Origin: Planococcus sp. MSAK28401
GTDB taxonomy: Bacteria; Bacillota; Bacilli; Bacillales_A; Planococcaceae
NCBI RefSeq assembly: GCF_018283455.1
Contig: NZ_JAAMTH010000001.1
Coordinates: 3,081,501 to 3,145,500, forward strand
Reading direction: 5' to 3'
DNA length: 64,000 bases
Of this stretch, positions 26,071 through 35,296 are shown in pieces. Both the position numbers and the translations under genes were made by a program. The stretch's first letter is position 1, and each line of letters begins with the position of its first letter. The notes under the pieces were generated by a model. It ran no database searches. It was given only the letters and a program-made list of their open reading frames with translations, and was not told the origin of the DNA.

Positions 26071-26989
26071 AAGCTAAAAATGCTAAATCAATGTCTTCAG
26101 ACTCAATTCCTTTTAAATCAATTGAATACATTATTTTTACTATATGATCTAAAAATTCATTTGGGACTGCTTCTCTAAAGTTGATCAACGGAAATTTTTC
26201 GTCGATAGGATAGGACTTCATTTCATATAGTCGATATTTTTCTTCTCTAGATAAAGAGTTTTTCTCAAATCCTTGATTAATTAATGCTTGTTCTAACTTC
26301 GCTTTAGGATAGCCTGCTTTATCCAACAAATCCACTGTTTCATTAATCGACTTTCCATCTTCAGCTTTTTCGAACCTGCAAAAAATCAAAAATTGATTTC
26401 TAGCAGCATTTAACTGAAATTGATTAGAGATTTGAATAATATTGTCTGTTCTTAAGGTAGTAGACTTCACTTCATACATGCCTATGTTACTTTCTATATC
26501 TACCGTAGCTTGTAAATGCCCACTCCATACCGTAGAAGTGTTTATATTATAGAGCCATAATAAAGCAGTCAATTCCCCCAAGATACTATAAGGTTCTTTT
26601 GAAACAGCTTTATTCCCAATTAGTTGCTTGTAGCTAGACCACCATTCTACCGGATTGTTTAGAAGATGTTTTCTGTCTTCACCATCAGAACCAGGGTCTA
26701 CTAAAATAGAACATATCGAAGCAAATTCATACCTGAATTCTTCATTCCCTGAAGTTAGACAAAGGAAATTTTTTTCTCCCTCATTTGTCACGATAAAGCG
26801 GGTTTGAAACACAGCACTTGAAAATCTTTCATTAACTTGGATATCAGGATCGATTTCTACTGCTACTCCATACTTGCCATAATCACGAAATACCCAGTAG
26901 TCATAGTCACCCTTACCAGCTTGTAGCTTAACCATTTTTCCTGGCTGAATATTCGATAAATAACTTCTTATCTCCTCTACATTACTCAT
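26069..26989 (-). CDS. DUF4420-type PD-(D/E)XK protein (last gene of the operon)
   Basis: 306 residues matching the PD-(D/E)XK motif family formerly DUF4420. The active-site core is GELTALLWLYN, then WSGHLQATVDIESNIGMYEVKSTT (D...ExK), about residues 135-180. The fold belongs to restriction-like nucleases, so this is a plausible DNA-cutting subunit. The start at 26989 is chosen because AAGGAG stands seven bases before it. That places it 4 bases after the methyltransferase stop. A longer frame to 27010 would overlap. Last of six closely packed genes. Confidence 0.85.
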   Translation of the reverse strand: MSNVEEIRSYLSNIQPGKMVKLQAGKGDYDYWVFRDYGKYGVAVEIDPDIQVNERFSSAVFQTRFIVTNEGEKNFLCLTSGNEEFRYEFASICSILVDPGSDGEDRKHLLNNPVEWWSSYKQLIGNKAVSKEPYSILGELTALLWLYNINTSTVWSGHLQATVDIESNIGMYEVKSTTLRTDNIIQISNQFQLNAARNQFLIFCRFEKAEDGKSINETVDLLDKAGYPKAKLEQALINQGFEKNSLSREEKYRLYEMKSYPIDEKFPLINFREAVPNEFLDHIVKIMYSIDLKGIESEDIDLAFLA

Positions 26990-26993
26990 ATTC

Positions 26994-28352
26994 TCACTCC
27001 TTAAAATCATTAAGGCTATTTTTAACGGCCTCAGCTACTGCTTTCGATAAGAGAGGAGGGACCGCGTTACCTATTTGACGAAAAGCTTCGGTCATAGAGC
27101 AATTAAAGTAAAAATCATCCGGAAAAGATTGAAGACGGGCTGCTTCTCTCACAGAGATTCCACGAGCTTCCCAAGGATGTATATGACTATACGTGTCTGT
27201 GCTTAGATGAGCCACAAGTGTATGAGAAGGTTTAGAAGGATCTAATTTCTTCCATTTTGACAAAAACTTATTTATAGCATATGGAGGGACTATCGATTTC
27301 TTTAAAGCTTCATACAATTCCGGATGTGATTTTGCACGTATTCCTCGCTTTGAACATTCTTTTGCCAAAATTTTCATTGCTAGATCATGAGCATCACGAT
27401 AATTGTCATTCGGTTTCATTTCTTCAAAGATCTTAAAATCTCGTTTAGTTCTTCTAAAGCCATGACCACTTACAGAGGTTCTTTCGTTATTATTGAAAGA
27501 TCTCATTAATCGTTGGTACTCATTTTGAGGAGAGCTTTTGTATGGAAGAGTAATTTCTGGTTTATATAATTTATATACGCTGTTAGAAGTCGGAAATAAT
27601 GATGGCAGATCAGACAAAGCGTCGCCAGCTGTCACCCAAAAAGGCATAGAATGATCGGCTTTTCTGGGCTCAATAAAATGTTTATTCTCCCTAAGCTTCG
27701 GTATCCTAGATCCGTTAACAGTTTTCACAGAATCATCTGGTTTTTGGTGCGTTGGCATCGGCATTTCAATTTTTGCCGTAAATTCTCTTTTAATCGCTAT
27801 TACGAAAACGCGCTCACGAATTTGAGGTACTCCATAATCTGCTGAGTTCAGCAGTGTCCAAGAAGCTTCATAACCTCGCTCCTCTAAAATTTCACAAACT
27901 CTTTCAGGTACATTCATCCCATTGTAATTAACCGATTCAGGAACATTTTCCATTACCACTGCTTTGGCATCCACAGTGAGAGCTACTCTTAGAAAATCCT
28001 CGAATAAAAACCCTCGGCTGTCTTTAAATGCACTGCGATCTTCTCCCAATGAATTTAATTTAGCTCTGCCTGCTAATGAGTAAGCTTGACAAGGCGGACC
28101 TCCTATAACTATAGGATTTTCAGTTTCCTGCAAAAAATCTTTGAAATTCGCGGTCGTAACATCTCCGCATAAATGTTCGTTCTCTATACCTTTTTTCCAG
28201 TGCAGATTATAGGATGCAGTATTCGCAGCAGCATCGTTTAGTTCCATTCCTGCTTCTATATAAAATCCTGCCTCTTGAAAACCAAGAGCCAATCCCCCGC
28301 ATCCCGAAAATAAATCAAGGACTTTTAATTGTTTAGCAGCTGTCTTAGTCAA
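26994..28352 (-). CDS. DNA (cytosine-5) methyltransferase, second copy
   Basis: A 452-residue C5 methyltransferase. Motif I FSGCGGLALGF (from residue 15), motif IV GGPPCQAYSLAG with catalytic Cys88, motif VI ENVPES, motif VIII QIRERV, IX RLQSFPDDF, X QIGNAVPP. The variable target-recognition region lies in about 215-370. It starts with TTG at 28352, overlapping the preceding gene by eight bases. No nearer ATG exists and the ribosome site is distant, so translation probably couples to the upstream gene. It would protect the host at sites attacked by the operon's nuclease. Clearly distinct from the first methyltransferase. Confidence 0.93.
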   Translation of the reverse strand: MTKTAAKQLKVLDLFSGCGGLALGFQEAGFYIEAGMELNDAAANTASYNLHWKKGIENEHLCGDVTTANFKDFLQETENPIVIGGPPCQAYSLAGRAKLNSLGEDRSAFKDSRGFLFEDFLRVALTVDAKAVVMENVPESVNYNGMNVPERVCEILEERGYEASWTLLNSADYGVPQIRERVFVIAIKREFTAKIEMPMPTHQKPDDSVKTVNGSRIPKLRENKHFIEPRKADHSMPFWVTAGDALSDLPSLFPTSNSVYKLYKPEITLPYKSSPQNEYQRLMRSFNNNERTSVSGHGFRRTKRDFKIFEEMKPNDNYRDAHDLAMKILAKECSKRGIRAKSHPELYEALKKSIVPPYAINKFLSKWKKLDPSKPSHTLVAHLSTDTYSHIHPWEARGISVREAARLQSFPDDFYFNCSMTEAFRQIGNAVPPLLSKAVAEAVKNSLNDFKE

Positions 28353-29019
28353 AATAATCGAATAGCTCCTTTACGTAACCTCTCGTTCCTCCGTTATGGA
28401 GAGCCGGTTCAATCATTTTACCTCGAGTCGTATTTAATTTCATTACTTTACGGAAAATACCCGCGCTCCTTCCTTTACGGGATACCTCAAGATTTCCGTA
28501 ATAATTCATAATTTCTCTGTAAAGATCAATTCGATATCCTAAACTGCCTATACGCTCAACAAGCTGTACAACATCATCGGTCGTATTGTTTTTTAAAATT
28601 TCTAATGTCTTCTCTTCTGAACCTTGCCATGAAAGGTGAATATACCACCATAAAGATTTAAAATATATCCGTGTTGGATGACTGAAAAATCTAGTTTCAT
28701 TAGCAGTCCATCGGCTGTATACAACATCAGGAAGCAAAACTAGAGAAATGTATCTCCATTTTCCGTCTTGAGATGCATCCCTTTCAGAAAAGTTATATAC
28801 TTCGTTTATTTTTTTATAAAAGTAAAGACCAAGCCGTAGATCATATTCATACATGGAGCCGTTCGATTCAGCAATGGTACTTTTAATAGATTTAGAATAC
28901 TCTATAATATCTTTTCTAAATTCATCACTCCCTTTGGGGAAAGATAAATTTTCAAAATCTCTTTTACTTAATTCAGCAAACTTTTCCGCAGCATCTTTTC
29001 TACTTAGTTCTCCGATCAA
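28345..29019 (-). CDS. DUF6339-like protein of the operon
   Basis: A 224-residue helical, soluble protein with an aromatic central part (YISLVLLPDVVYSRW, YFKSLWWYIHLSW). It resembles the DUF6339 family, which I recall from similar methyltransferase-Z1 operons. The function is unknown. The TTG start at 29019 overlaps the previous stop by the four bases TTGA, with GGAGG nine bases before it. Its position between the 321-residue protein and the methyltransferase makes it an integral subunit. Confidence 0.6.
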   Translation of the reverse strand: MIGELSRKDAAEKFAELSKRDFENLSFPKGSDEFRKDIIEYSKSIKSTIAESNGSMYEYDLRLGLYFYKKINEVYNFSERDASQDGKWRYISLVLLPDVVYSRWTANETRFFSHPTRIYFKSLWWYIHLSWQGSEEKTLEILKNNTTDDVVQLVERIGSLGYRIDLYREIMNYYGNLEVSRKGRSAGIFRKVMKLNTTRGKMIEPALHNGGTRGYVKELFDYFD

Positions 29020-29981
29020 AACCCTTCGCCTCCTACTCTAGACTCCCAGTCATTTCGTATCGAAGCTGCTAGTTTTTCTGGAGAAGATATATCCCAGTTA
29101 AATGTCGTTATAAAATAGAATATAGCCTCTCCAATGGAGCCGCTTTCGAAACCGTTGCCGTTCAAAATGTTCTGGCTGTCATCTTCTTTCATAACTTTTT
29201 CTACAATTACATGTAGTGCAGAACTGATTATCTCGGTCAGAACAGGGTTGTTCATCTGCTCTTTTTTACCACTAACAATATTGTAATTTTTATGAGCCAT
29301 ATTTAAATTGATAGCTATGTTTTCTTCCGTAAAGGAGTCACTCATAACATCTGTGTAGTTGAACGTTACGTACCAAAGCGGAGCTTCAGGAGCATGCACT
29401 TCAACAATTGGGAAAGCTGAACTTTGCCCGTCTATTACGAAGTTCTTGAAATCCAATACTCCTAACACAGTTCCACTATTCGATGCATATGAAGGACTAA
29501 CTACACTGGAGGGTTCTTCTAAGTAAAGTACTAATTCGACAGTTAATTCTCCAAAAAGCTTTTTCTCTGAGAATTTTAAAGTATGCTCAAGAACACATCT
29601 TCCTTCTATGCTTCTGTCTATAACTTTTACTTTTTCAGTACCTCTCTGCTTCGAACTTTTCGAGTGCCACCTCAACGCGAATCCGACTTTCGCATCGTCC
29701 GTTGCTACTCCATTACCTCCAAATAAAAATTGAGGATTATTAATGTAACACTTGAAGTGTATATTCAAATCATGTTCGTTCACATCCCAAATTGCATCCT
29801 TATCTTCTATTAGAACAGTATTTTCATCTAAGCCCATTTCAAACTGAGCATCGTCTTCTAAAACTAGTTTTCGGATTTGGCCATTCAAAGTGTGGCTCAA
29901 AGAAACCGGCTCAGCTTCATACCCAATCTTCATAAATAATTTTTCATTCATCTCACGATAAAACTTTAATTCACTGCTCAT
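29016..29981 (-). CDS. Unknown 321-residue subunit of the operon
   Basis: A soluble protein beginning MSSELKFYREMNEKLF. Predicted beta-rich in the middle (FGELTVELVLYLEEP, PLWYVTFNYTDV) and helical toward the C-terminus. No catalytic motif, nucleotide-binding loop or zinc cluster is visible. The start overlaps the ATPase stop by four bases (ATGA), so it is made in step with the ATPase. It may be an adaptor or recognition subunit. I do not recognise the family. Confidence 0.55.
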   Translation of the reverse strand: MSSELKFYREMNEKLFMKIGYEAEPVSLSHTLNGQIRKLVLEDDAQFEMGLDENTVLIEDKDAIWDVNEHDLNIHFKCYINNPQFLFGGNGVATDDAKVGFALRWHSKSSKQRGTEKVKVIDRSIEGRCVLEHTLKFSEKKLFGELTVELVLYLEEPSSVVSPSYASNSGTVLGVLDFKNFVIDGQSSAFPIVEVHAPEAPLWYVTFNYTDVMSDSFTEENIAINLNMAHKNYNIVSGKKEQMNNPVLTEIISSALHVIVEKVMKEDDSQNILNGNGFESGSIGEAIFYFITTFNWDISSPEKLAASIRNDWESRVGGEGF

Positions 29982-32032
29982 GTATTTAGCACCTCTTTTG
30001 TAGCAACAGAAACTGCAGCTTGCACAAATGAATCATTTCTTGTAATTTTCATCTTCCCTTTAAGCTTCAACTTTTCGTTGCCAGTCCTAATCTCAATTCC
30101 GCTAATTACTTTGTTTATCTTGGTATAGTCATATTTAAACTGGAATTCTCTAAGTTTTTCAGCCGGATTTAAATACTTGTTATATTTAGCGTCATTAATT
30201 TCTTCAATGTAAATGTTTTCAACAGCAAGCGGGAATGGTGTTCCAATTCCCTTATCGCCTTCCCAACTGTTGCCTTTCATATGGCCTGTCTCAGAGGGTA
30301 CAGTTAACTCAAATTGACCAATATGATTTTTCTCAACATTCAACTCGAAGACTATATCAAGTTTGTTGTTTTCGTTGATCTCTTGATCAATAATTTCGAA
30401 TCCAGCTTTTCTAATTTGCGAGGTCCCCTTACCTCCTTTACCACCGCCCCCTCCTGCAGGTCCTGGACGTTTGCCGAAATTTTGTGGAGGTAATAATTTA
30501 GAAGCTAATGAACGGCTTAAGTAACTTCGTTTCCCTTTCTTAACTTCTGCACTGTCTTCGGCATAAGTTTGACGAATAGTTTTGTTAACATTATTTTGGA
30601 TACGTGAAATAATCGTTATTTTTTTTTCCTCATCAATTAAATCTTTCCATGATGTATGATCGGCTTTTTCACTTCTGCGCAAGTATTGTTCGAGATTTTT
30701 ATATTTTTTCATGTATTCACTTTTAAATTCACTTTCAGAGTTTGGAACAAATACTCCGATAATAAATTGGGTTTTGTCTGCCGAAGGAATATCGGCACAC
30801 CATGCGCCATCTATTTCGTAGTTTACAATCATCCCTGGTTGTCTTAAATATAAAATCAAGGGCGGATTTTGCCCTTCCTCTACTGCTTCCAAGTTACTGT
30901 ATAAATAAGGGGTATACTGGTTTTCCGGAGGAAGCATATTCAAATCTTTCATATCGAATTTGCTGTATGCAATCTTTCCTGCATTTCCCCCTGCTGTTTC
31001 TTTAAAATCGATTCTTAAATTTATATCTTCAACACTGAAATCTGCAATTGTGTTGGCTTTTGATGAAATCTTATTTTTTGTTTTACTCAAAGCTGCATTA
31101 TACATTTCTTGAACTAGCTGAAAGTATCTCTCCATTGAGTTGAACTGTATCTTTTCACCTCCAACACGGGCATCTAACCAGCTTCCGTAAGGATACTTGG
31201 GATTATCAAGCCTTGGGCTATACCAGCGTTGGAACGCGATGGCTAGATAATTATCAATTTTATTATTCCACCAAATTTGCTGATCCTTTGGCAACAACCT
31301 CTCTTCATCAATAAAAGGTATAATAATTTTAGTTCCGGTTTCTTCATCTTTATAAGGGTCTATTGAAAAAACCTGTAAAATCTCTGCTATTTCTTTTTCA
31401 TTTGTTAGCGGGACAGTTGCATCTTCTGCAGACTCTTGCCCCCACCAAGCGATCCCTCTTTTCGGTTTATTGTCCATTGAAGGGAGTAAGGCTTCCGGTT
31501 TACTCTCATCTTCGACCATAGTAGCAGCTAGTCTATGCTCGTATTCTCCGTTTTCTTTTTGAATGCGCGAGTAGTAAAAAACTAAACCAATTCCAAAGCG
31601 GAAATAAACAGTTTTCCCTAACCCCCACGAACCGCCTGCACCCTCCTTTTGTTGAGGTATGCTGATTTCATATACTAATTTTTGCAGATTTCCATACTCA
31701 TTGTCTTCTACTTCTTCAGCATAAAATGGACCTGTTAAACCTACGGTGTTTGTATCAGCAATATACAAGGCTTTTGCTGATTTAGCTCCAAACCTTTTCT
31801 TTAGGCCTTCTTGGATGCCGTTCATATGACCAATTAAATCATCAGCATAAAAATCTTTAGAACCGATATCCACTACGACCGAATCTTCTCGTCCGGCTGA
31901 AGCATCTAAACTATTTTGCACTGCCTCTCGAATTAATAAATCGAGCAGAGGTGTATCATTATTTTGCAATAATTTTAAAAGAGAGCTGCCTCTCTCTGCC
32001 ATTCGAGCATGTTTAGCTACTTCAATTTTCAT
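29978..32032 (-). CDS. GHKL/MORC-type ATPase of the operon
   Basis: 684 residues. The N-terminal region has a GHKL ATPase fold (Hsp90/MutL/MORC superfamily). The N-box-like REAVQNSLDA is at about 35-44 (Glu and Asn for metal and ATP), DTNTVGLTG at about 93-101 corresponds to the DxGxG motif but with Asn/Thr in place of one Gly, and GGSWGLGK is at about 133-140. A Gly-rich linker (PGPAGGGGGKGGKG) leads into a C-terminal beta-rich domain. ATG at 32032 overlaps the Z1 gene end by 11 bases. Such ATPases are thought to clamp DNA and drive looping or loading of nucleases. Confidence 0.82.
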   Translation of the reverse strand: MKIEVAKHARMAERGSSLLKLLQNNDTPLLDLLIREAVQNSLDASAGREDSVVVDIGSKDFYADDLIGHMNGIQEGLKKRFGAKSAKALYIADTNTVGLTGPFYAEEVEDNEYGNLQKLVYEISIPQQKEGAGGSWGLGKTVYFRFGIGLVFYYSRIQKENGEYEHRLAATMVEDESKPEALLPSMDNKPKRGIAWWGQESAEDATVPLTNEKEIAEILQVFSIDPYKDEETGTKIIIPFIDEERLLPKDQQIWWNNKIDNYLAIAFQRWYSPRLDNPKYPYGSWLDARVGGEKIQFNSMERYFQLVQEMYNAALSKTKNKISSKANTIADFSVEDINLRIDFKETAGGNAGKIAYSKFDMKDLNMLPPENQYTPYLYSNLEAVEEGQNPPLILYLRQPGMIVNYEIDGAWCADIPSADKTQFIIGVFVPNSESEFKSEYMKKYKNLEQYLRRSEKADHTSWKDLIDEEKKITIISRIQNNVNKTIRQTYAEDSAEVKKGKRSYLSRSLASKLLPPQNFGKRPGPAGGGGGKGGKGTSQIRKAGFEIIDQEINENNKLDIVFELNVEKNHIGQFELTVPSETGHMKGNSWEGDKGIGTPFPLAVENIYIEEINDAKYNKYLNPAEKLREFQFKYDYTKINKVISGIEIRTGNEKLKLKGKMKITRNDSFVQAAVSVATKEVLNT

Positions 32033-34844
32033 TAAAATCACCTTCAGTTTCATTTTCTTCAATTCTCTTCAATTGCACAGTTAATTTTTTAGCTAAATTT
32101 CTATTCTTTTTGCCAGGGACAAGTATACTTATACCAATAATATCCTCATCAAACTCTAAATCAAATCTATTATGCTTCTTAGCATTATCAGCGGATGCTG
32201 TTCTAGTTGTAGACTTAGCGTCGACACGATAAATGAGTAATTGAGGCGTTTTTCCTAACCCTACTTCTTCTCTGTTGCTGTGTACTTCTTCAGTCTTCAC
32301 ACTTAAATCACTGATTTCCGAGCTCTTTTGTATGCCCAAATGTTTTAAATGATTCATATCAAAATCTTTGTATACATCTGAAGGATTTTTCAAAACCCCA
32401 ATACTTACTCTGTCTCCAAACTTAGAAAATTCACCTTTTCGAGTACGCGCGACTTTACCCACGTTATAACTATTTAATTGCCAACCCTCTTCATTTTCAT
32501 CAACCTTGCCCCGGCCTCCAACTATTACATTCCATCCAGTAAATTTTTCTTCCTTACTAATACTCTTATACCATTCAATAAAAGCTTCTATTTGATCGAA
32601 TACAGGAGAGCTTTCAAAAACGTATTCGGTTAATATAGCTTCTACCTTTTCAAACGGCACATATTCCCACAACAGCCCTACTTTATCAAGCGTTACTTTA
32701 GGCTTATCTAGAGAATTCAAAAAATCTTCAGTTATTCTAATATTGTTTTTTAATACCTCTTTGTCATTTTTAAAAACAACCGTCTGACTAGATGTACCAG
32801 AGAAATCTAATTCTGTTTCTACAGCGTTCTGCATTCTATTCTTTGCAGTAATTCTAAGCCAAGAAAGCTGGGGAGAGTTTTTAATACGCGGCCCTACTTC
32901 GTTTGGTTTAGCCGTTCCGAGAAGAAAGGGTCTTAAATCTTCTCTCAATTCATATTCTAATGAAGCTAGGAAGCGAAACTTTTCTTGTGTATCTTCAGTC
33001 ATCCAAATTCTCGGCAATAGTTCGTACCCTTTTCTGTATCCGAACCATCTGCCCATTTGCATCAAAGTATCTCCTTGTTTCGTTGACCTAAGGAAGAAAG
33101 TACTGACGAGGCCTTCAATGGTCAAACCTCTTGAAAGGGTACTGCCGCCAATAATAATGAAAGCAGGTGCATCACTTTCTACACGAGAACTGTTTTTATC
33201 TGGATAAGCCAATCGCACATAAGTATTCTCATCATTTAGACCATTATTAGCACAGTTATCAATGCACAAATGCGTTCCAGCATGATACTGCAGATCTCCT
33301 TCTTCGTTCAATTCAATATGTGAAAGCCGATTCTTTAGACTAGAAACATAAACGATTATATCTTCAAAGTTCGGATAGTCATTTATATTTTCATCCGGTA
33401 TGCCATATTCAGGATAGCTTTTTCTAAAGTCGTCTTTAGTAAAATTACTTTTTTCTTCTTCGTATAGGGTTTTTGCTTGTTTCAAAAACTCTTTTTCAGA
33501 AAGACTGTTCAACCATCCTTCTATTGATTCAGCAATATATTTGTGGTGAGCCTGTTGTTGACTTGTATGTATAAGCATACTCACAGGTTTTTTATAGCCT
33601 CTAAATCTTTGAACCGCTGAAGCACAGTAAAACCATATTACTGCTTTCTGCAATGCCGACGGAAGTTGAGTGGATTTTCCTTCATGAACTTTTGAAACCT
33701 CTTCTAAATTCCCTTGACAAATGTCTCTAATAATATTTAGACCGCTGTATTCCTCAGTTTCATAAAGACCAAAGATCTCTTTGGGTCCAAAATATTCTGC
33801 TGGTGTTTTGAGCAGTCCAATAAAATCTTTCGGATATAATGATTCTTCTGTTGTTTCATTTAGAACATTAGCGTATGGCGTTGCAGTATAACTTAAATAA
33901 TTCATGGCTTTTGGTCTTGCATTATTTTCTTTTTTTCCATTCACTAGTTCAACTATCAAACTGTTGATACGCGCTCTCTCTTCCTTCTCAGTATCTAAAG
34001 TGTTAATTCCAGCTTGATCCGCTTCATCATCGATTACTAATATTTTCATTTGTCTCAATTTATTCTCGTCAGCATATAACCACTTTAATAGGTTTTCCAG
34101 CCTCGTTTTATGTTTTAAACATACTGTTAAGTAACGTCTTCTATCTTGTTCTCCAAAGTGAAGATTTTGTGTACTATTTGCTGCAGACGGTCGTTTAGCA
34201 GGGTTATCCAATGCTTGCCAAGCAAGCGTACCAGCGTGATTCAAATCTCCAATCAATCTCTCCTCTGTCTGTTTTCTTAAATTATCAATTAAGCCAGACA
34301 GCACTACAAACATATTCCAGCCATGATCCGCGGCCATTGCCATAAGCCCAGCCATGTTGGCAGTTTTTCCTGATTGAACGTTACCTATAACCAAACCTTT
34401 GACTGGACCACTTACTGTAGTATCCTGATTTAGTTTTTTCAAAATATCTAAAGTCGTATTTTCTAATTCGTTAATCGAAATAACGGACCAACCATCATTA
34501 ACTAATTTCGATTTGTATAATTGCCAAGATGAATGAGGGTTCTTTGGAATTCTAGCATCATTGTTCGATTTATCTGAGATGAGAATAGTCCGGTCCCCGG
34601 CTTCTCTAAACTCTTCTTCTTCTTTTTCAACCTTCTGTAATTCTTGTGTTATTTCAACCCAATTTTCTAATGTTATTGAAGATTCAATAACCCCCACGCT
34701 TTTTAATAGTCCTATCGCATCTTCTAAACTTTGATTATCAGTACCCGCTGAAGATATTATAGACTTCCAGCTTTTACCGTTTGCCTTCATATTTTTGATA
34801 GTATTTTTTATTGCATCATACCTTGGTCCTGAGTATTTACTCAT
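32022..34844 (-). CDS. Z1-domain SF2-type ATPase/helicase (first gene of the operon)
   Basis: 940 residues. Walker A is GNVQSGKT (154-161), the Walker B/DEAD box VIDDEAD (270-276) and motif III YTATP (319-323). The Z1 signature GGSTLSRGLTIEG (566-578) and QMGRWFGYR (596-604) form the second helicase half. Z1 proteins are found in predicted restriction-modification clusters. AACAGGAGGAG precedes the ATG. It opens a run of six genes with overlaps or gaps of at most four bases. It likely translocates along DNA to connect recognition with cleavage. Confidence 0.9.
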   Translation of the reverse strand: MSKYSGPRYDAIKNTIKNMKANGKSWKSIISSAGTDNQSLEDAIGLLKSVGVIESSITLENWVEITQELQKVEKEEEEFREAGDRTILISDKSNNDARIPKNPHSSWQLYKSKLVNDGWSVISINELENTTLDILKKLNQDTTVSGPVKGLVIGNVQSGKTANMAGLMAMAADHGWNMFVVLSGLIDNLRKQTEERLIGDLNHAGTLAWQALDNPAKRPSAANSTQNLHFGEQDRRRYLTVCLKHKTRLENLLKWLYADENKLRQMKILVIDDEADQAGINTLDTEKEERARINSLIVELVNGKKENNARPKAMNYLSYTATPYANVLNETTEESLYPKDFIGLLKTPAEYFGPKEIFGLYETEEYSGLNIIRDICQGNLEEVSKVHEGKSTQLPSALQKAVIWFYCASAVQRFRGYKKPVSMLIHTSQQQAHHKYIAESIEGWLNSLSEKEFLKQAKTLYEEEKSNFTKDDFRKSYPEYGIPDENINDYPNFEDIIVYVSSLKNRLSHIELNEEGDLQYHAGTHLCIDNCANNGLNDENTYVRLAYPDKNSSRVESDAPAFIIIGGSTLSRGLTIEGLVSTFFLRSTKQGDTLMQMGRWFGYRKGYELLPRIWMTEDTQEKFRFLASLEYELREDLRPFLLGTAKPNEVGPRIKNSPQLSWLRITAKNRMQNAVETELDFSGTSSQTVVFKNDKEVLKNNIRITEDFLNSLDKPKVTLDKVGLLWEYVPFEKVEAILTEYVFESSPVFDQIEAFIEWYKSISKEEKFTGWNVIVGGRGKVDENEEGWQLNSYNVGKVARTRKGEFSKFGDRVSIGVLKNPSDVYKDFDMNHLKHLGIQKSSEISDLSVKTEEVHSNREEVGLGKTPQLLIYRVDAKSTTRTASADNAKKHNRFDLEFDEDIIGISILVPGKKNRNLAKKLTVQLKRIEENETEGDFNEN

Positions 34845-35296
34845 ATTTTCTCCTCCTGTTCATTCTTTTTTTTAATTGATTTAATTATATAGTAATTAAG
34901 CTATTGTTTGTTTAAAATAAGGATATTATTACCTTTAATTGAAATATTAAAGATTTACATAACATTTATTTTCTCTTTTTTTATCATATAGATAGATTTT
35001 ATGATCGATAATCAATATCGAAGATTAAGTGATGTAGTACTTAAAAATATATACCCTTCTATTAAAAATTGAGTTCTAAACATAGCATTAAATCTATGTT
35101 TGACGTAAATAATTTGAAATCAAAACTATGATAATTTATCTTATTAAATATTTTGCAGTTATTAAAATTCGTTGGTCTAATACTACAATTTAGAAGAAGT
35201 ATAAGAAATATGTAAAATATACCATATTCAAAATACTTCAATCTTTTTCTAATACAATTATATATAGAGGATTGTTCATGGAAAGTAGGGAAATAG
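34845..35296. other. AT-rich 452-base spacer at the island edge
   Basis: No convincing gene. It holds the ribosome site and presumably the promoter of the Z1 operon at its left end. The rest is very AT-rich, and the only longer open frame runs into the next gene on the opposite strand. No attachment site or tRNA end is seen. It marks the right border of the low-GC block. Confidence 0.5.

Noticed and set aside
26994-28352. The second methyltransferase as a duplicate of the first
   Set aside because: Motif I, target-recognition region and length differ clearly, so it is a separate family member, not a recent copy.
19089-35296. CRISPR array or insertion sequence in the defence island
   Set aside because: No regular short repeats, no transposase frame and no terminal inverted repeats were found.
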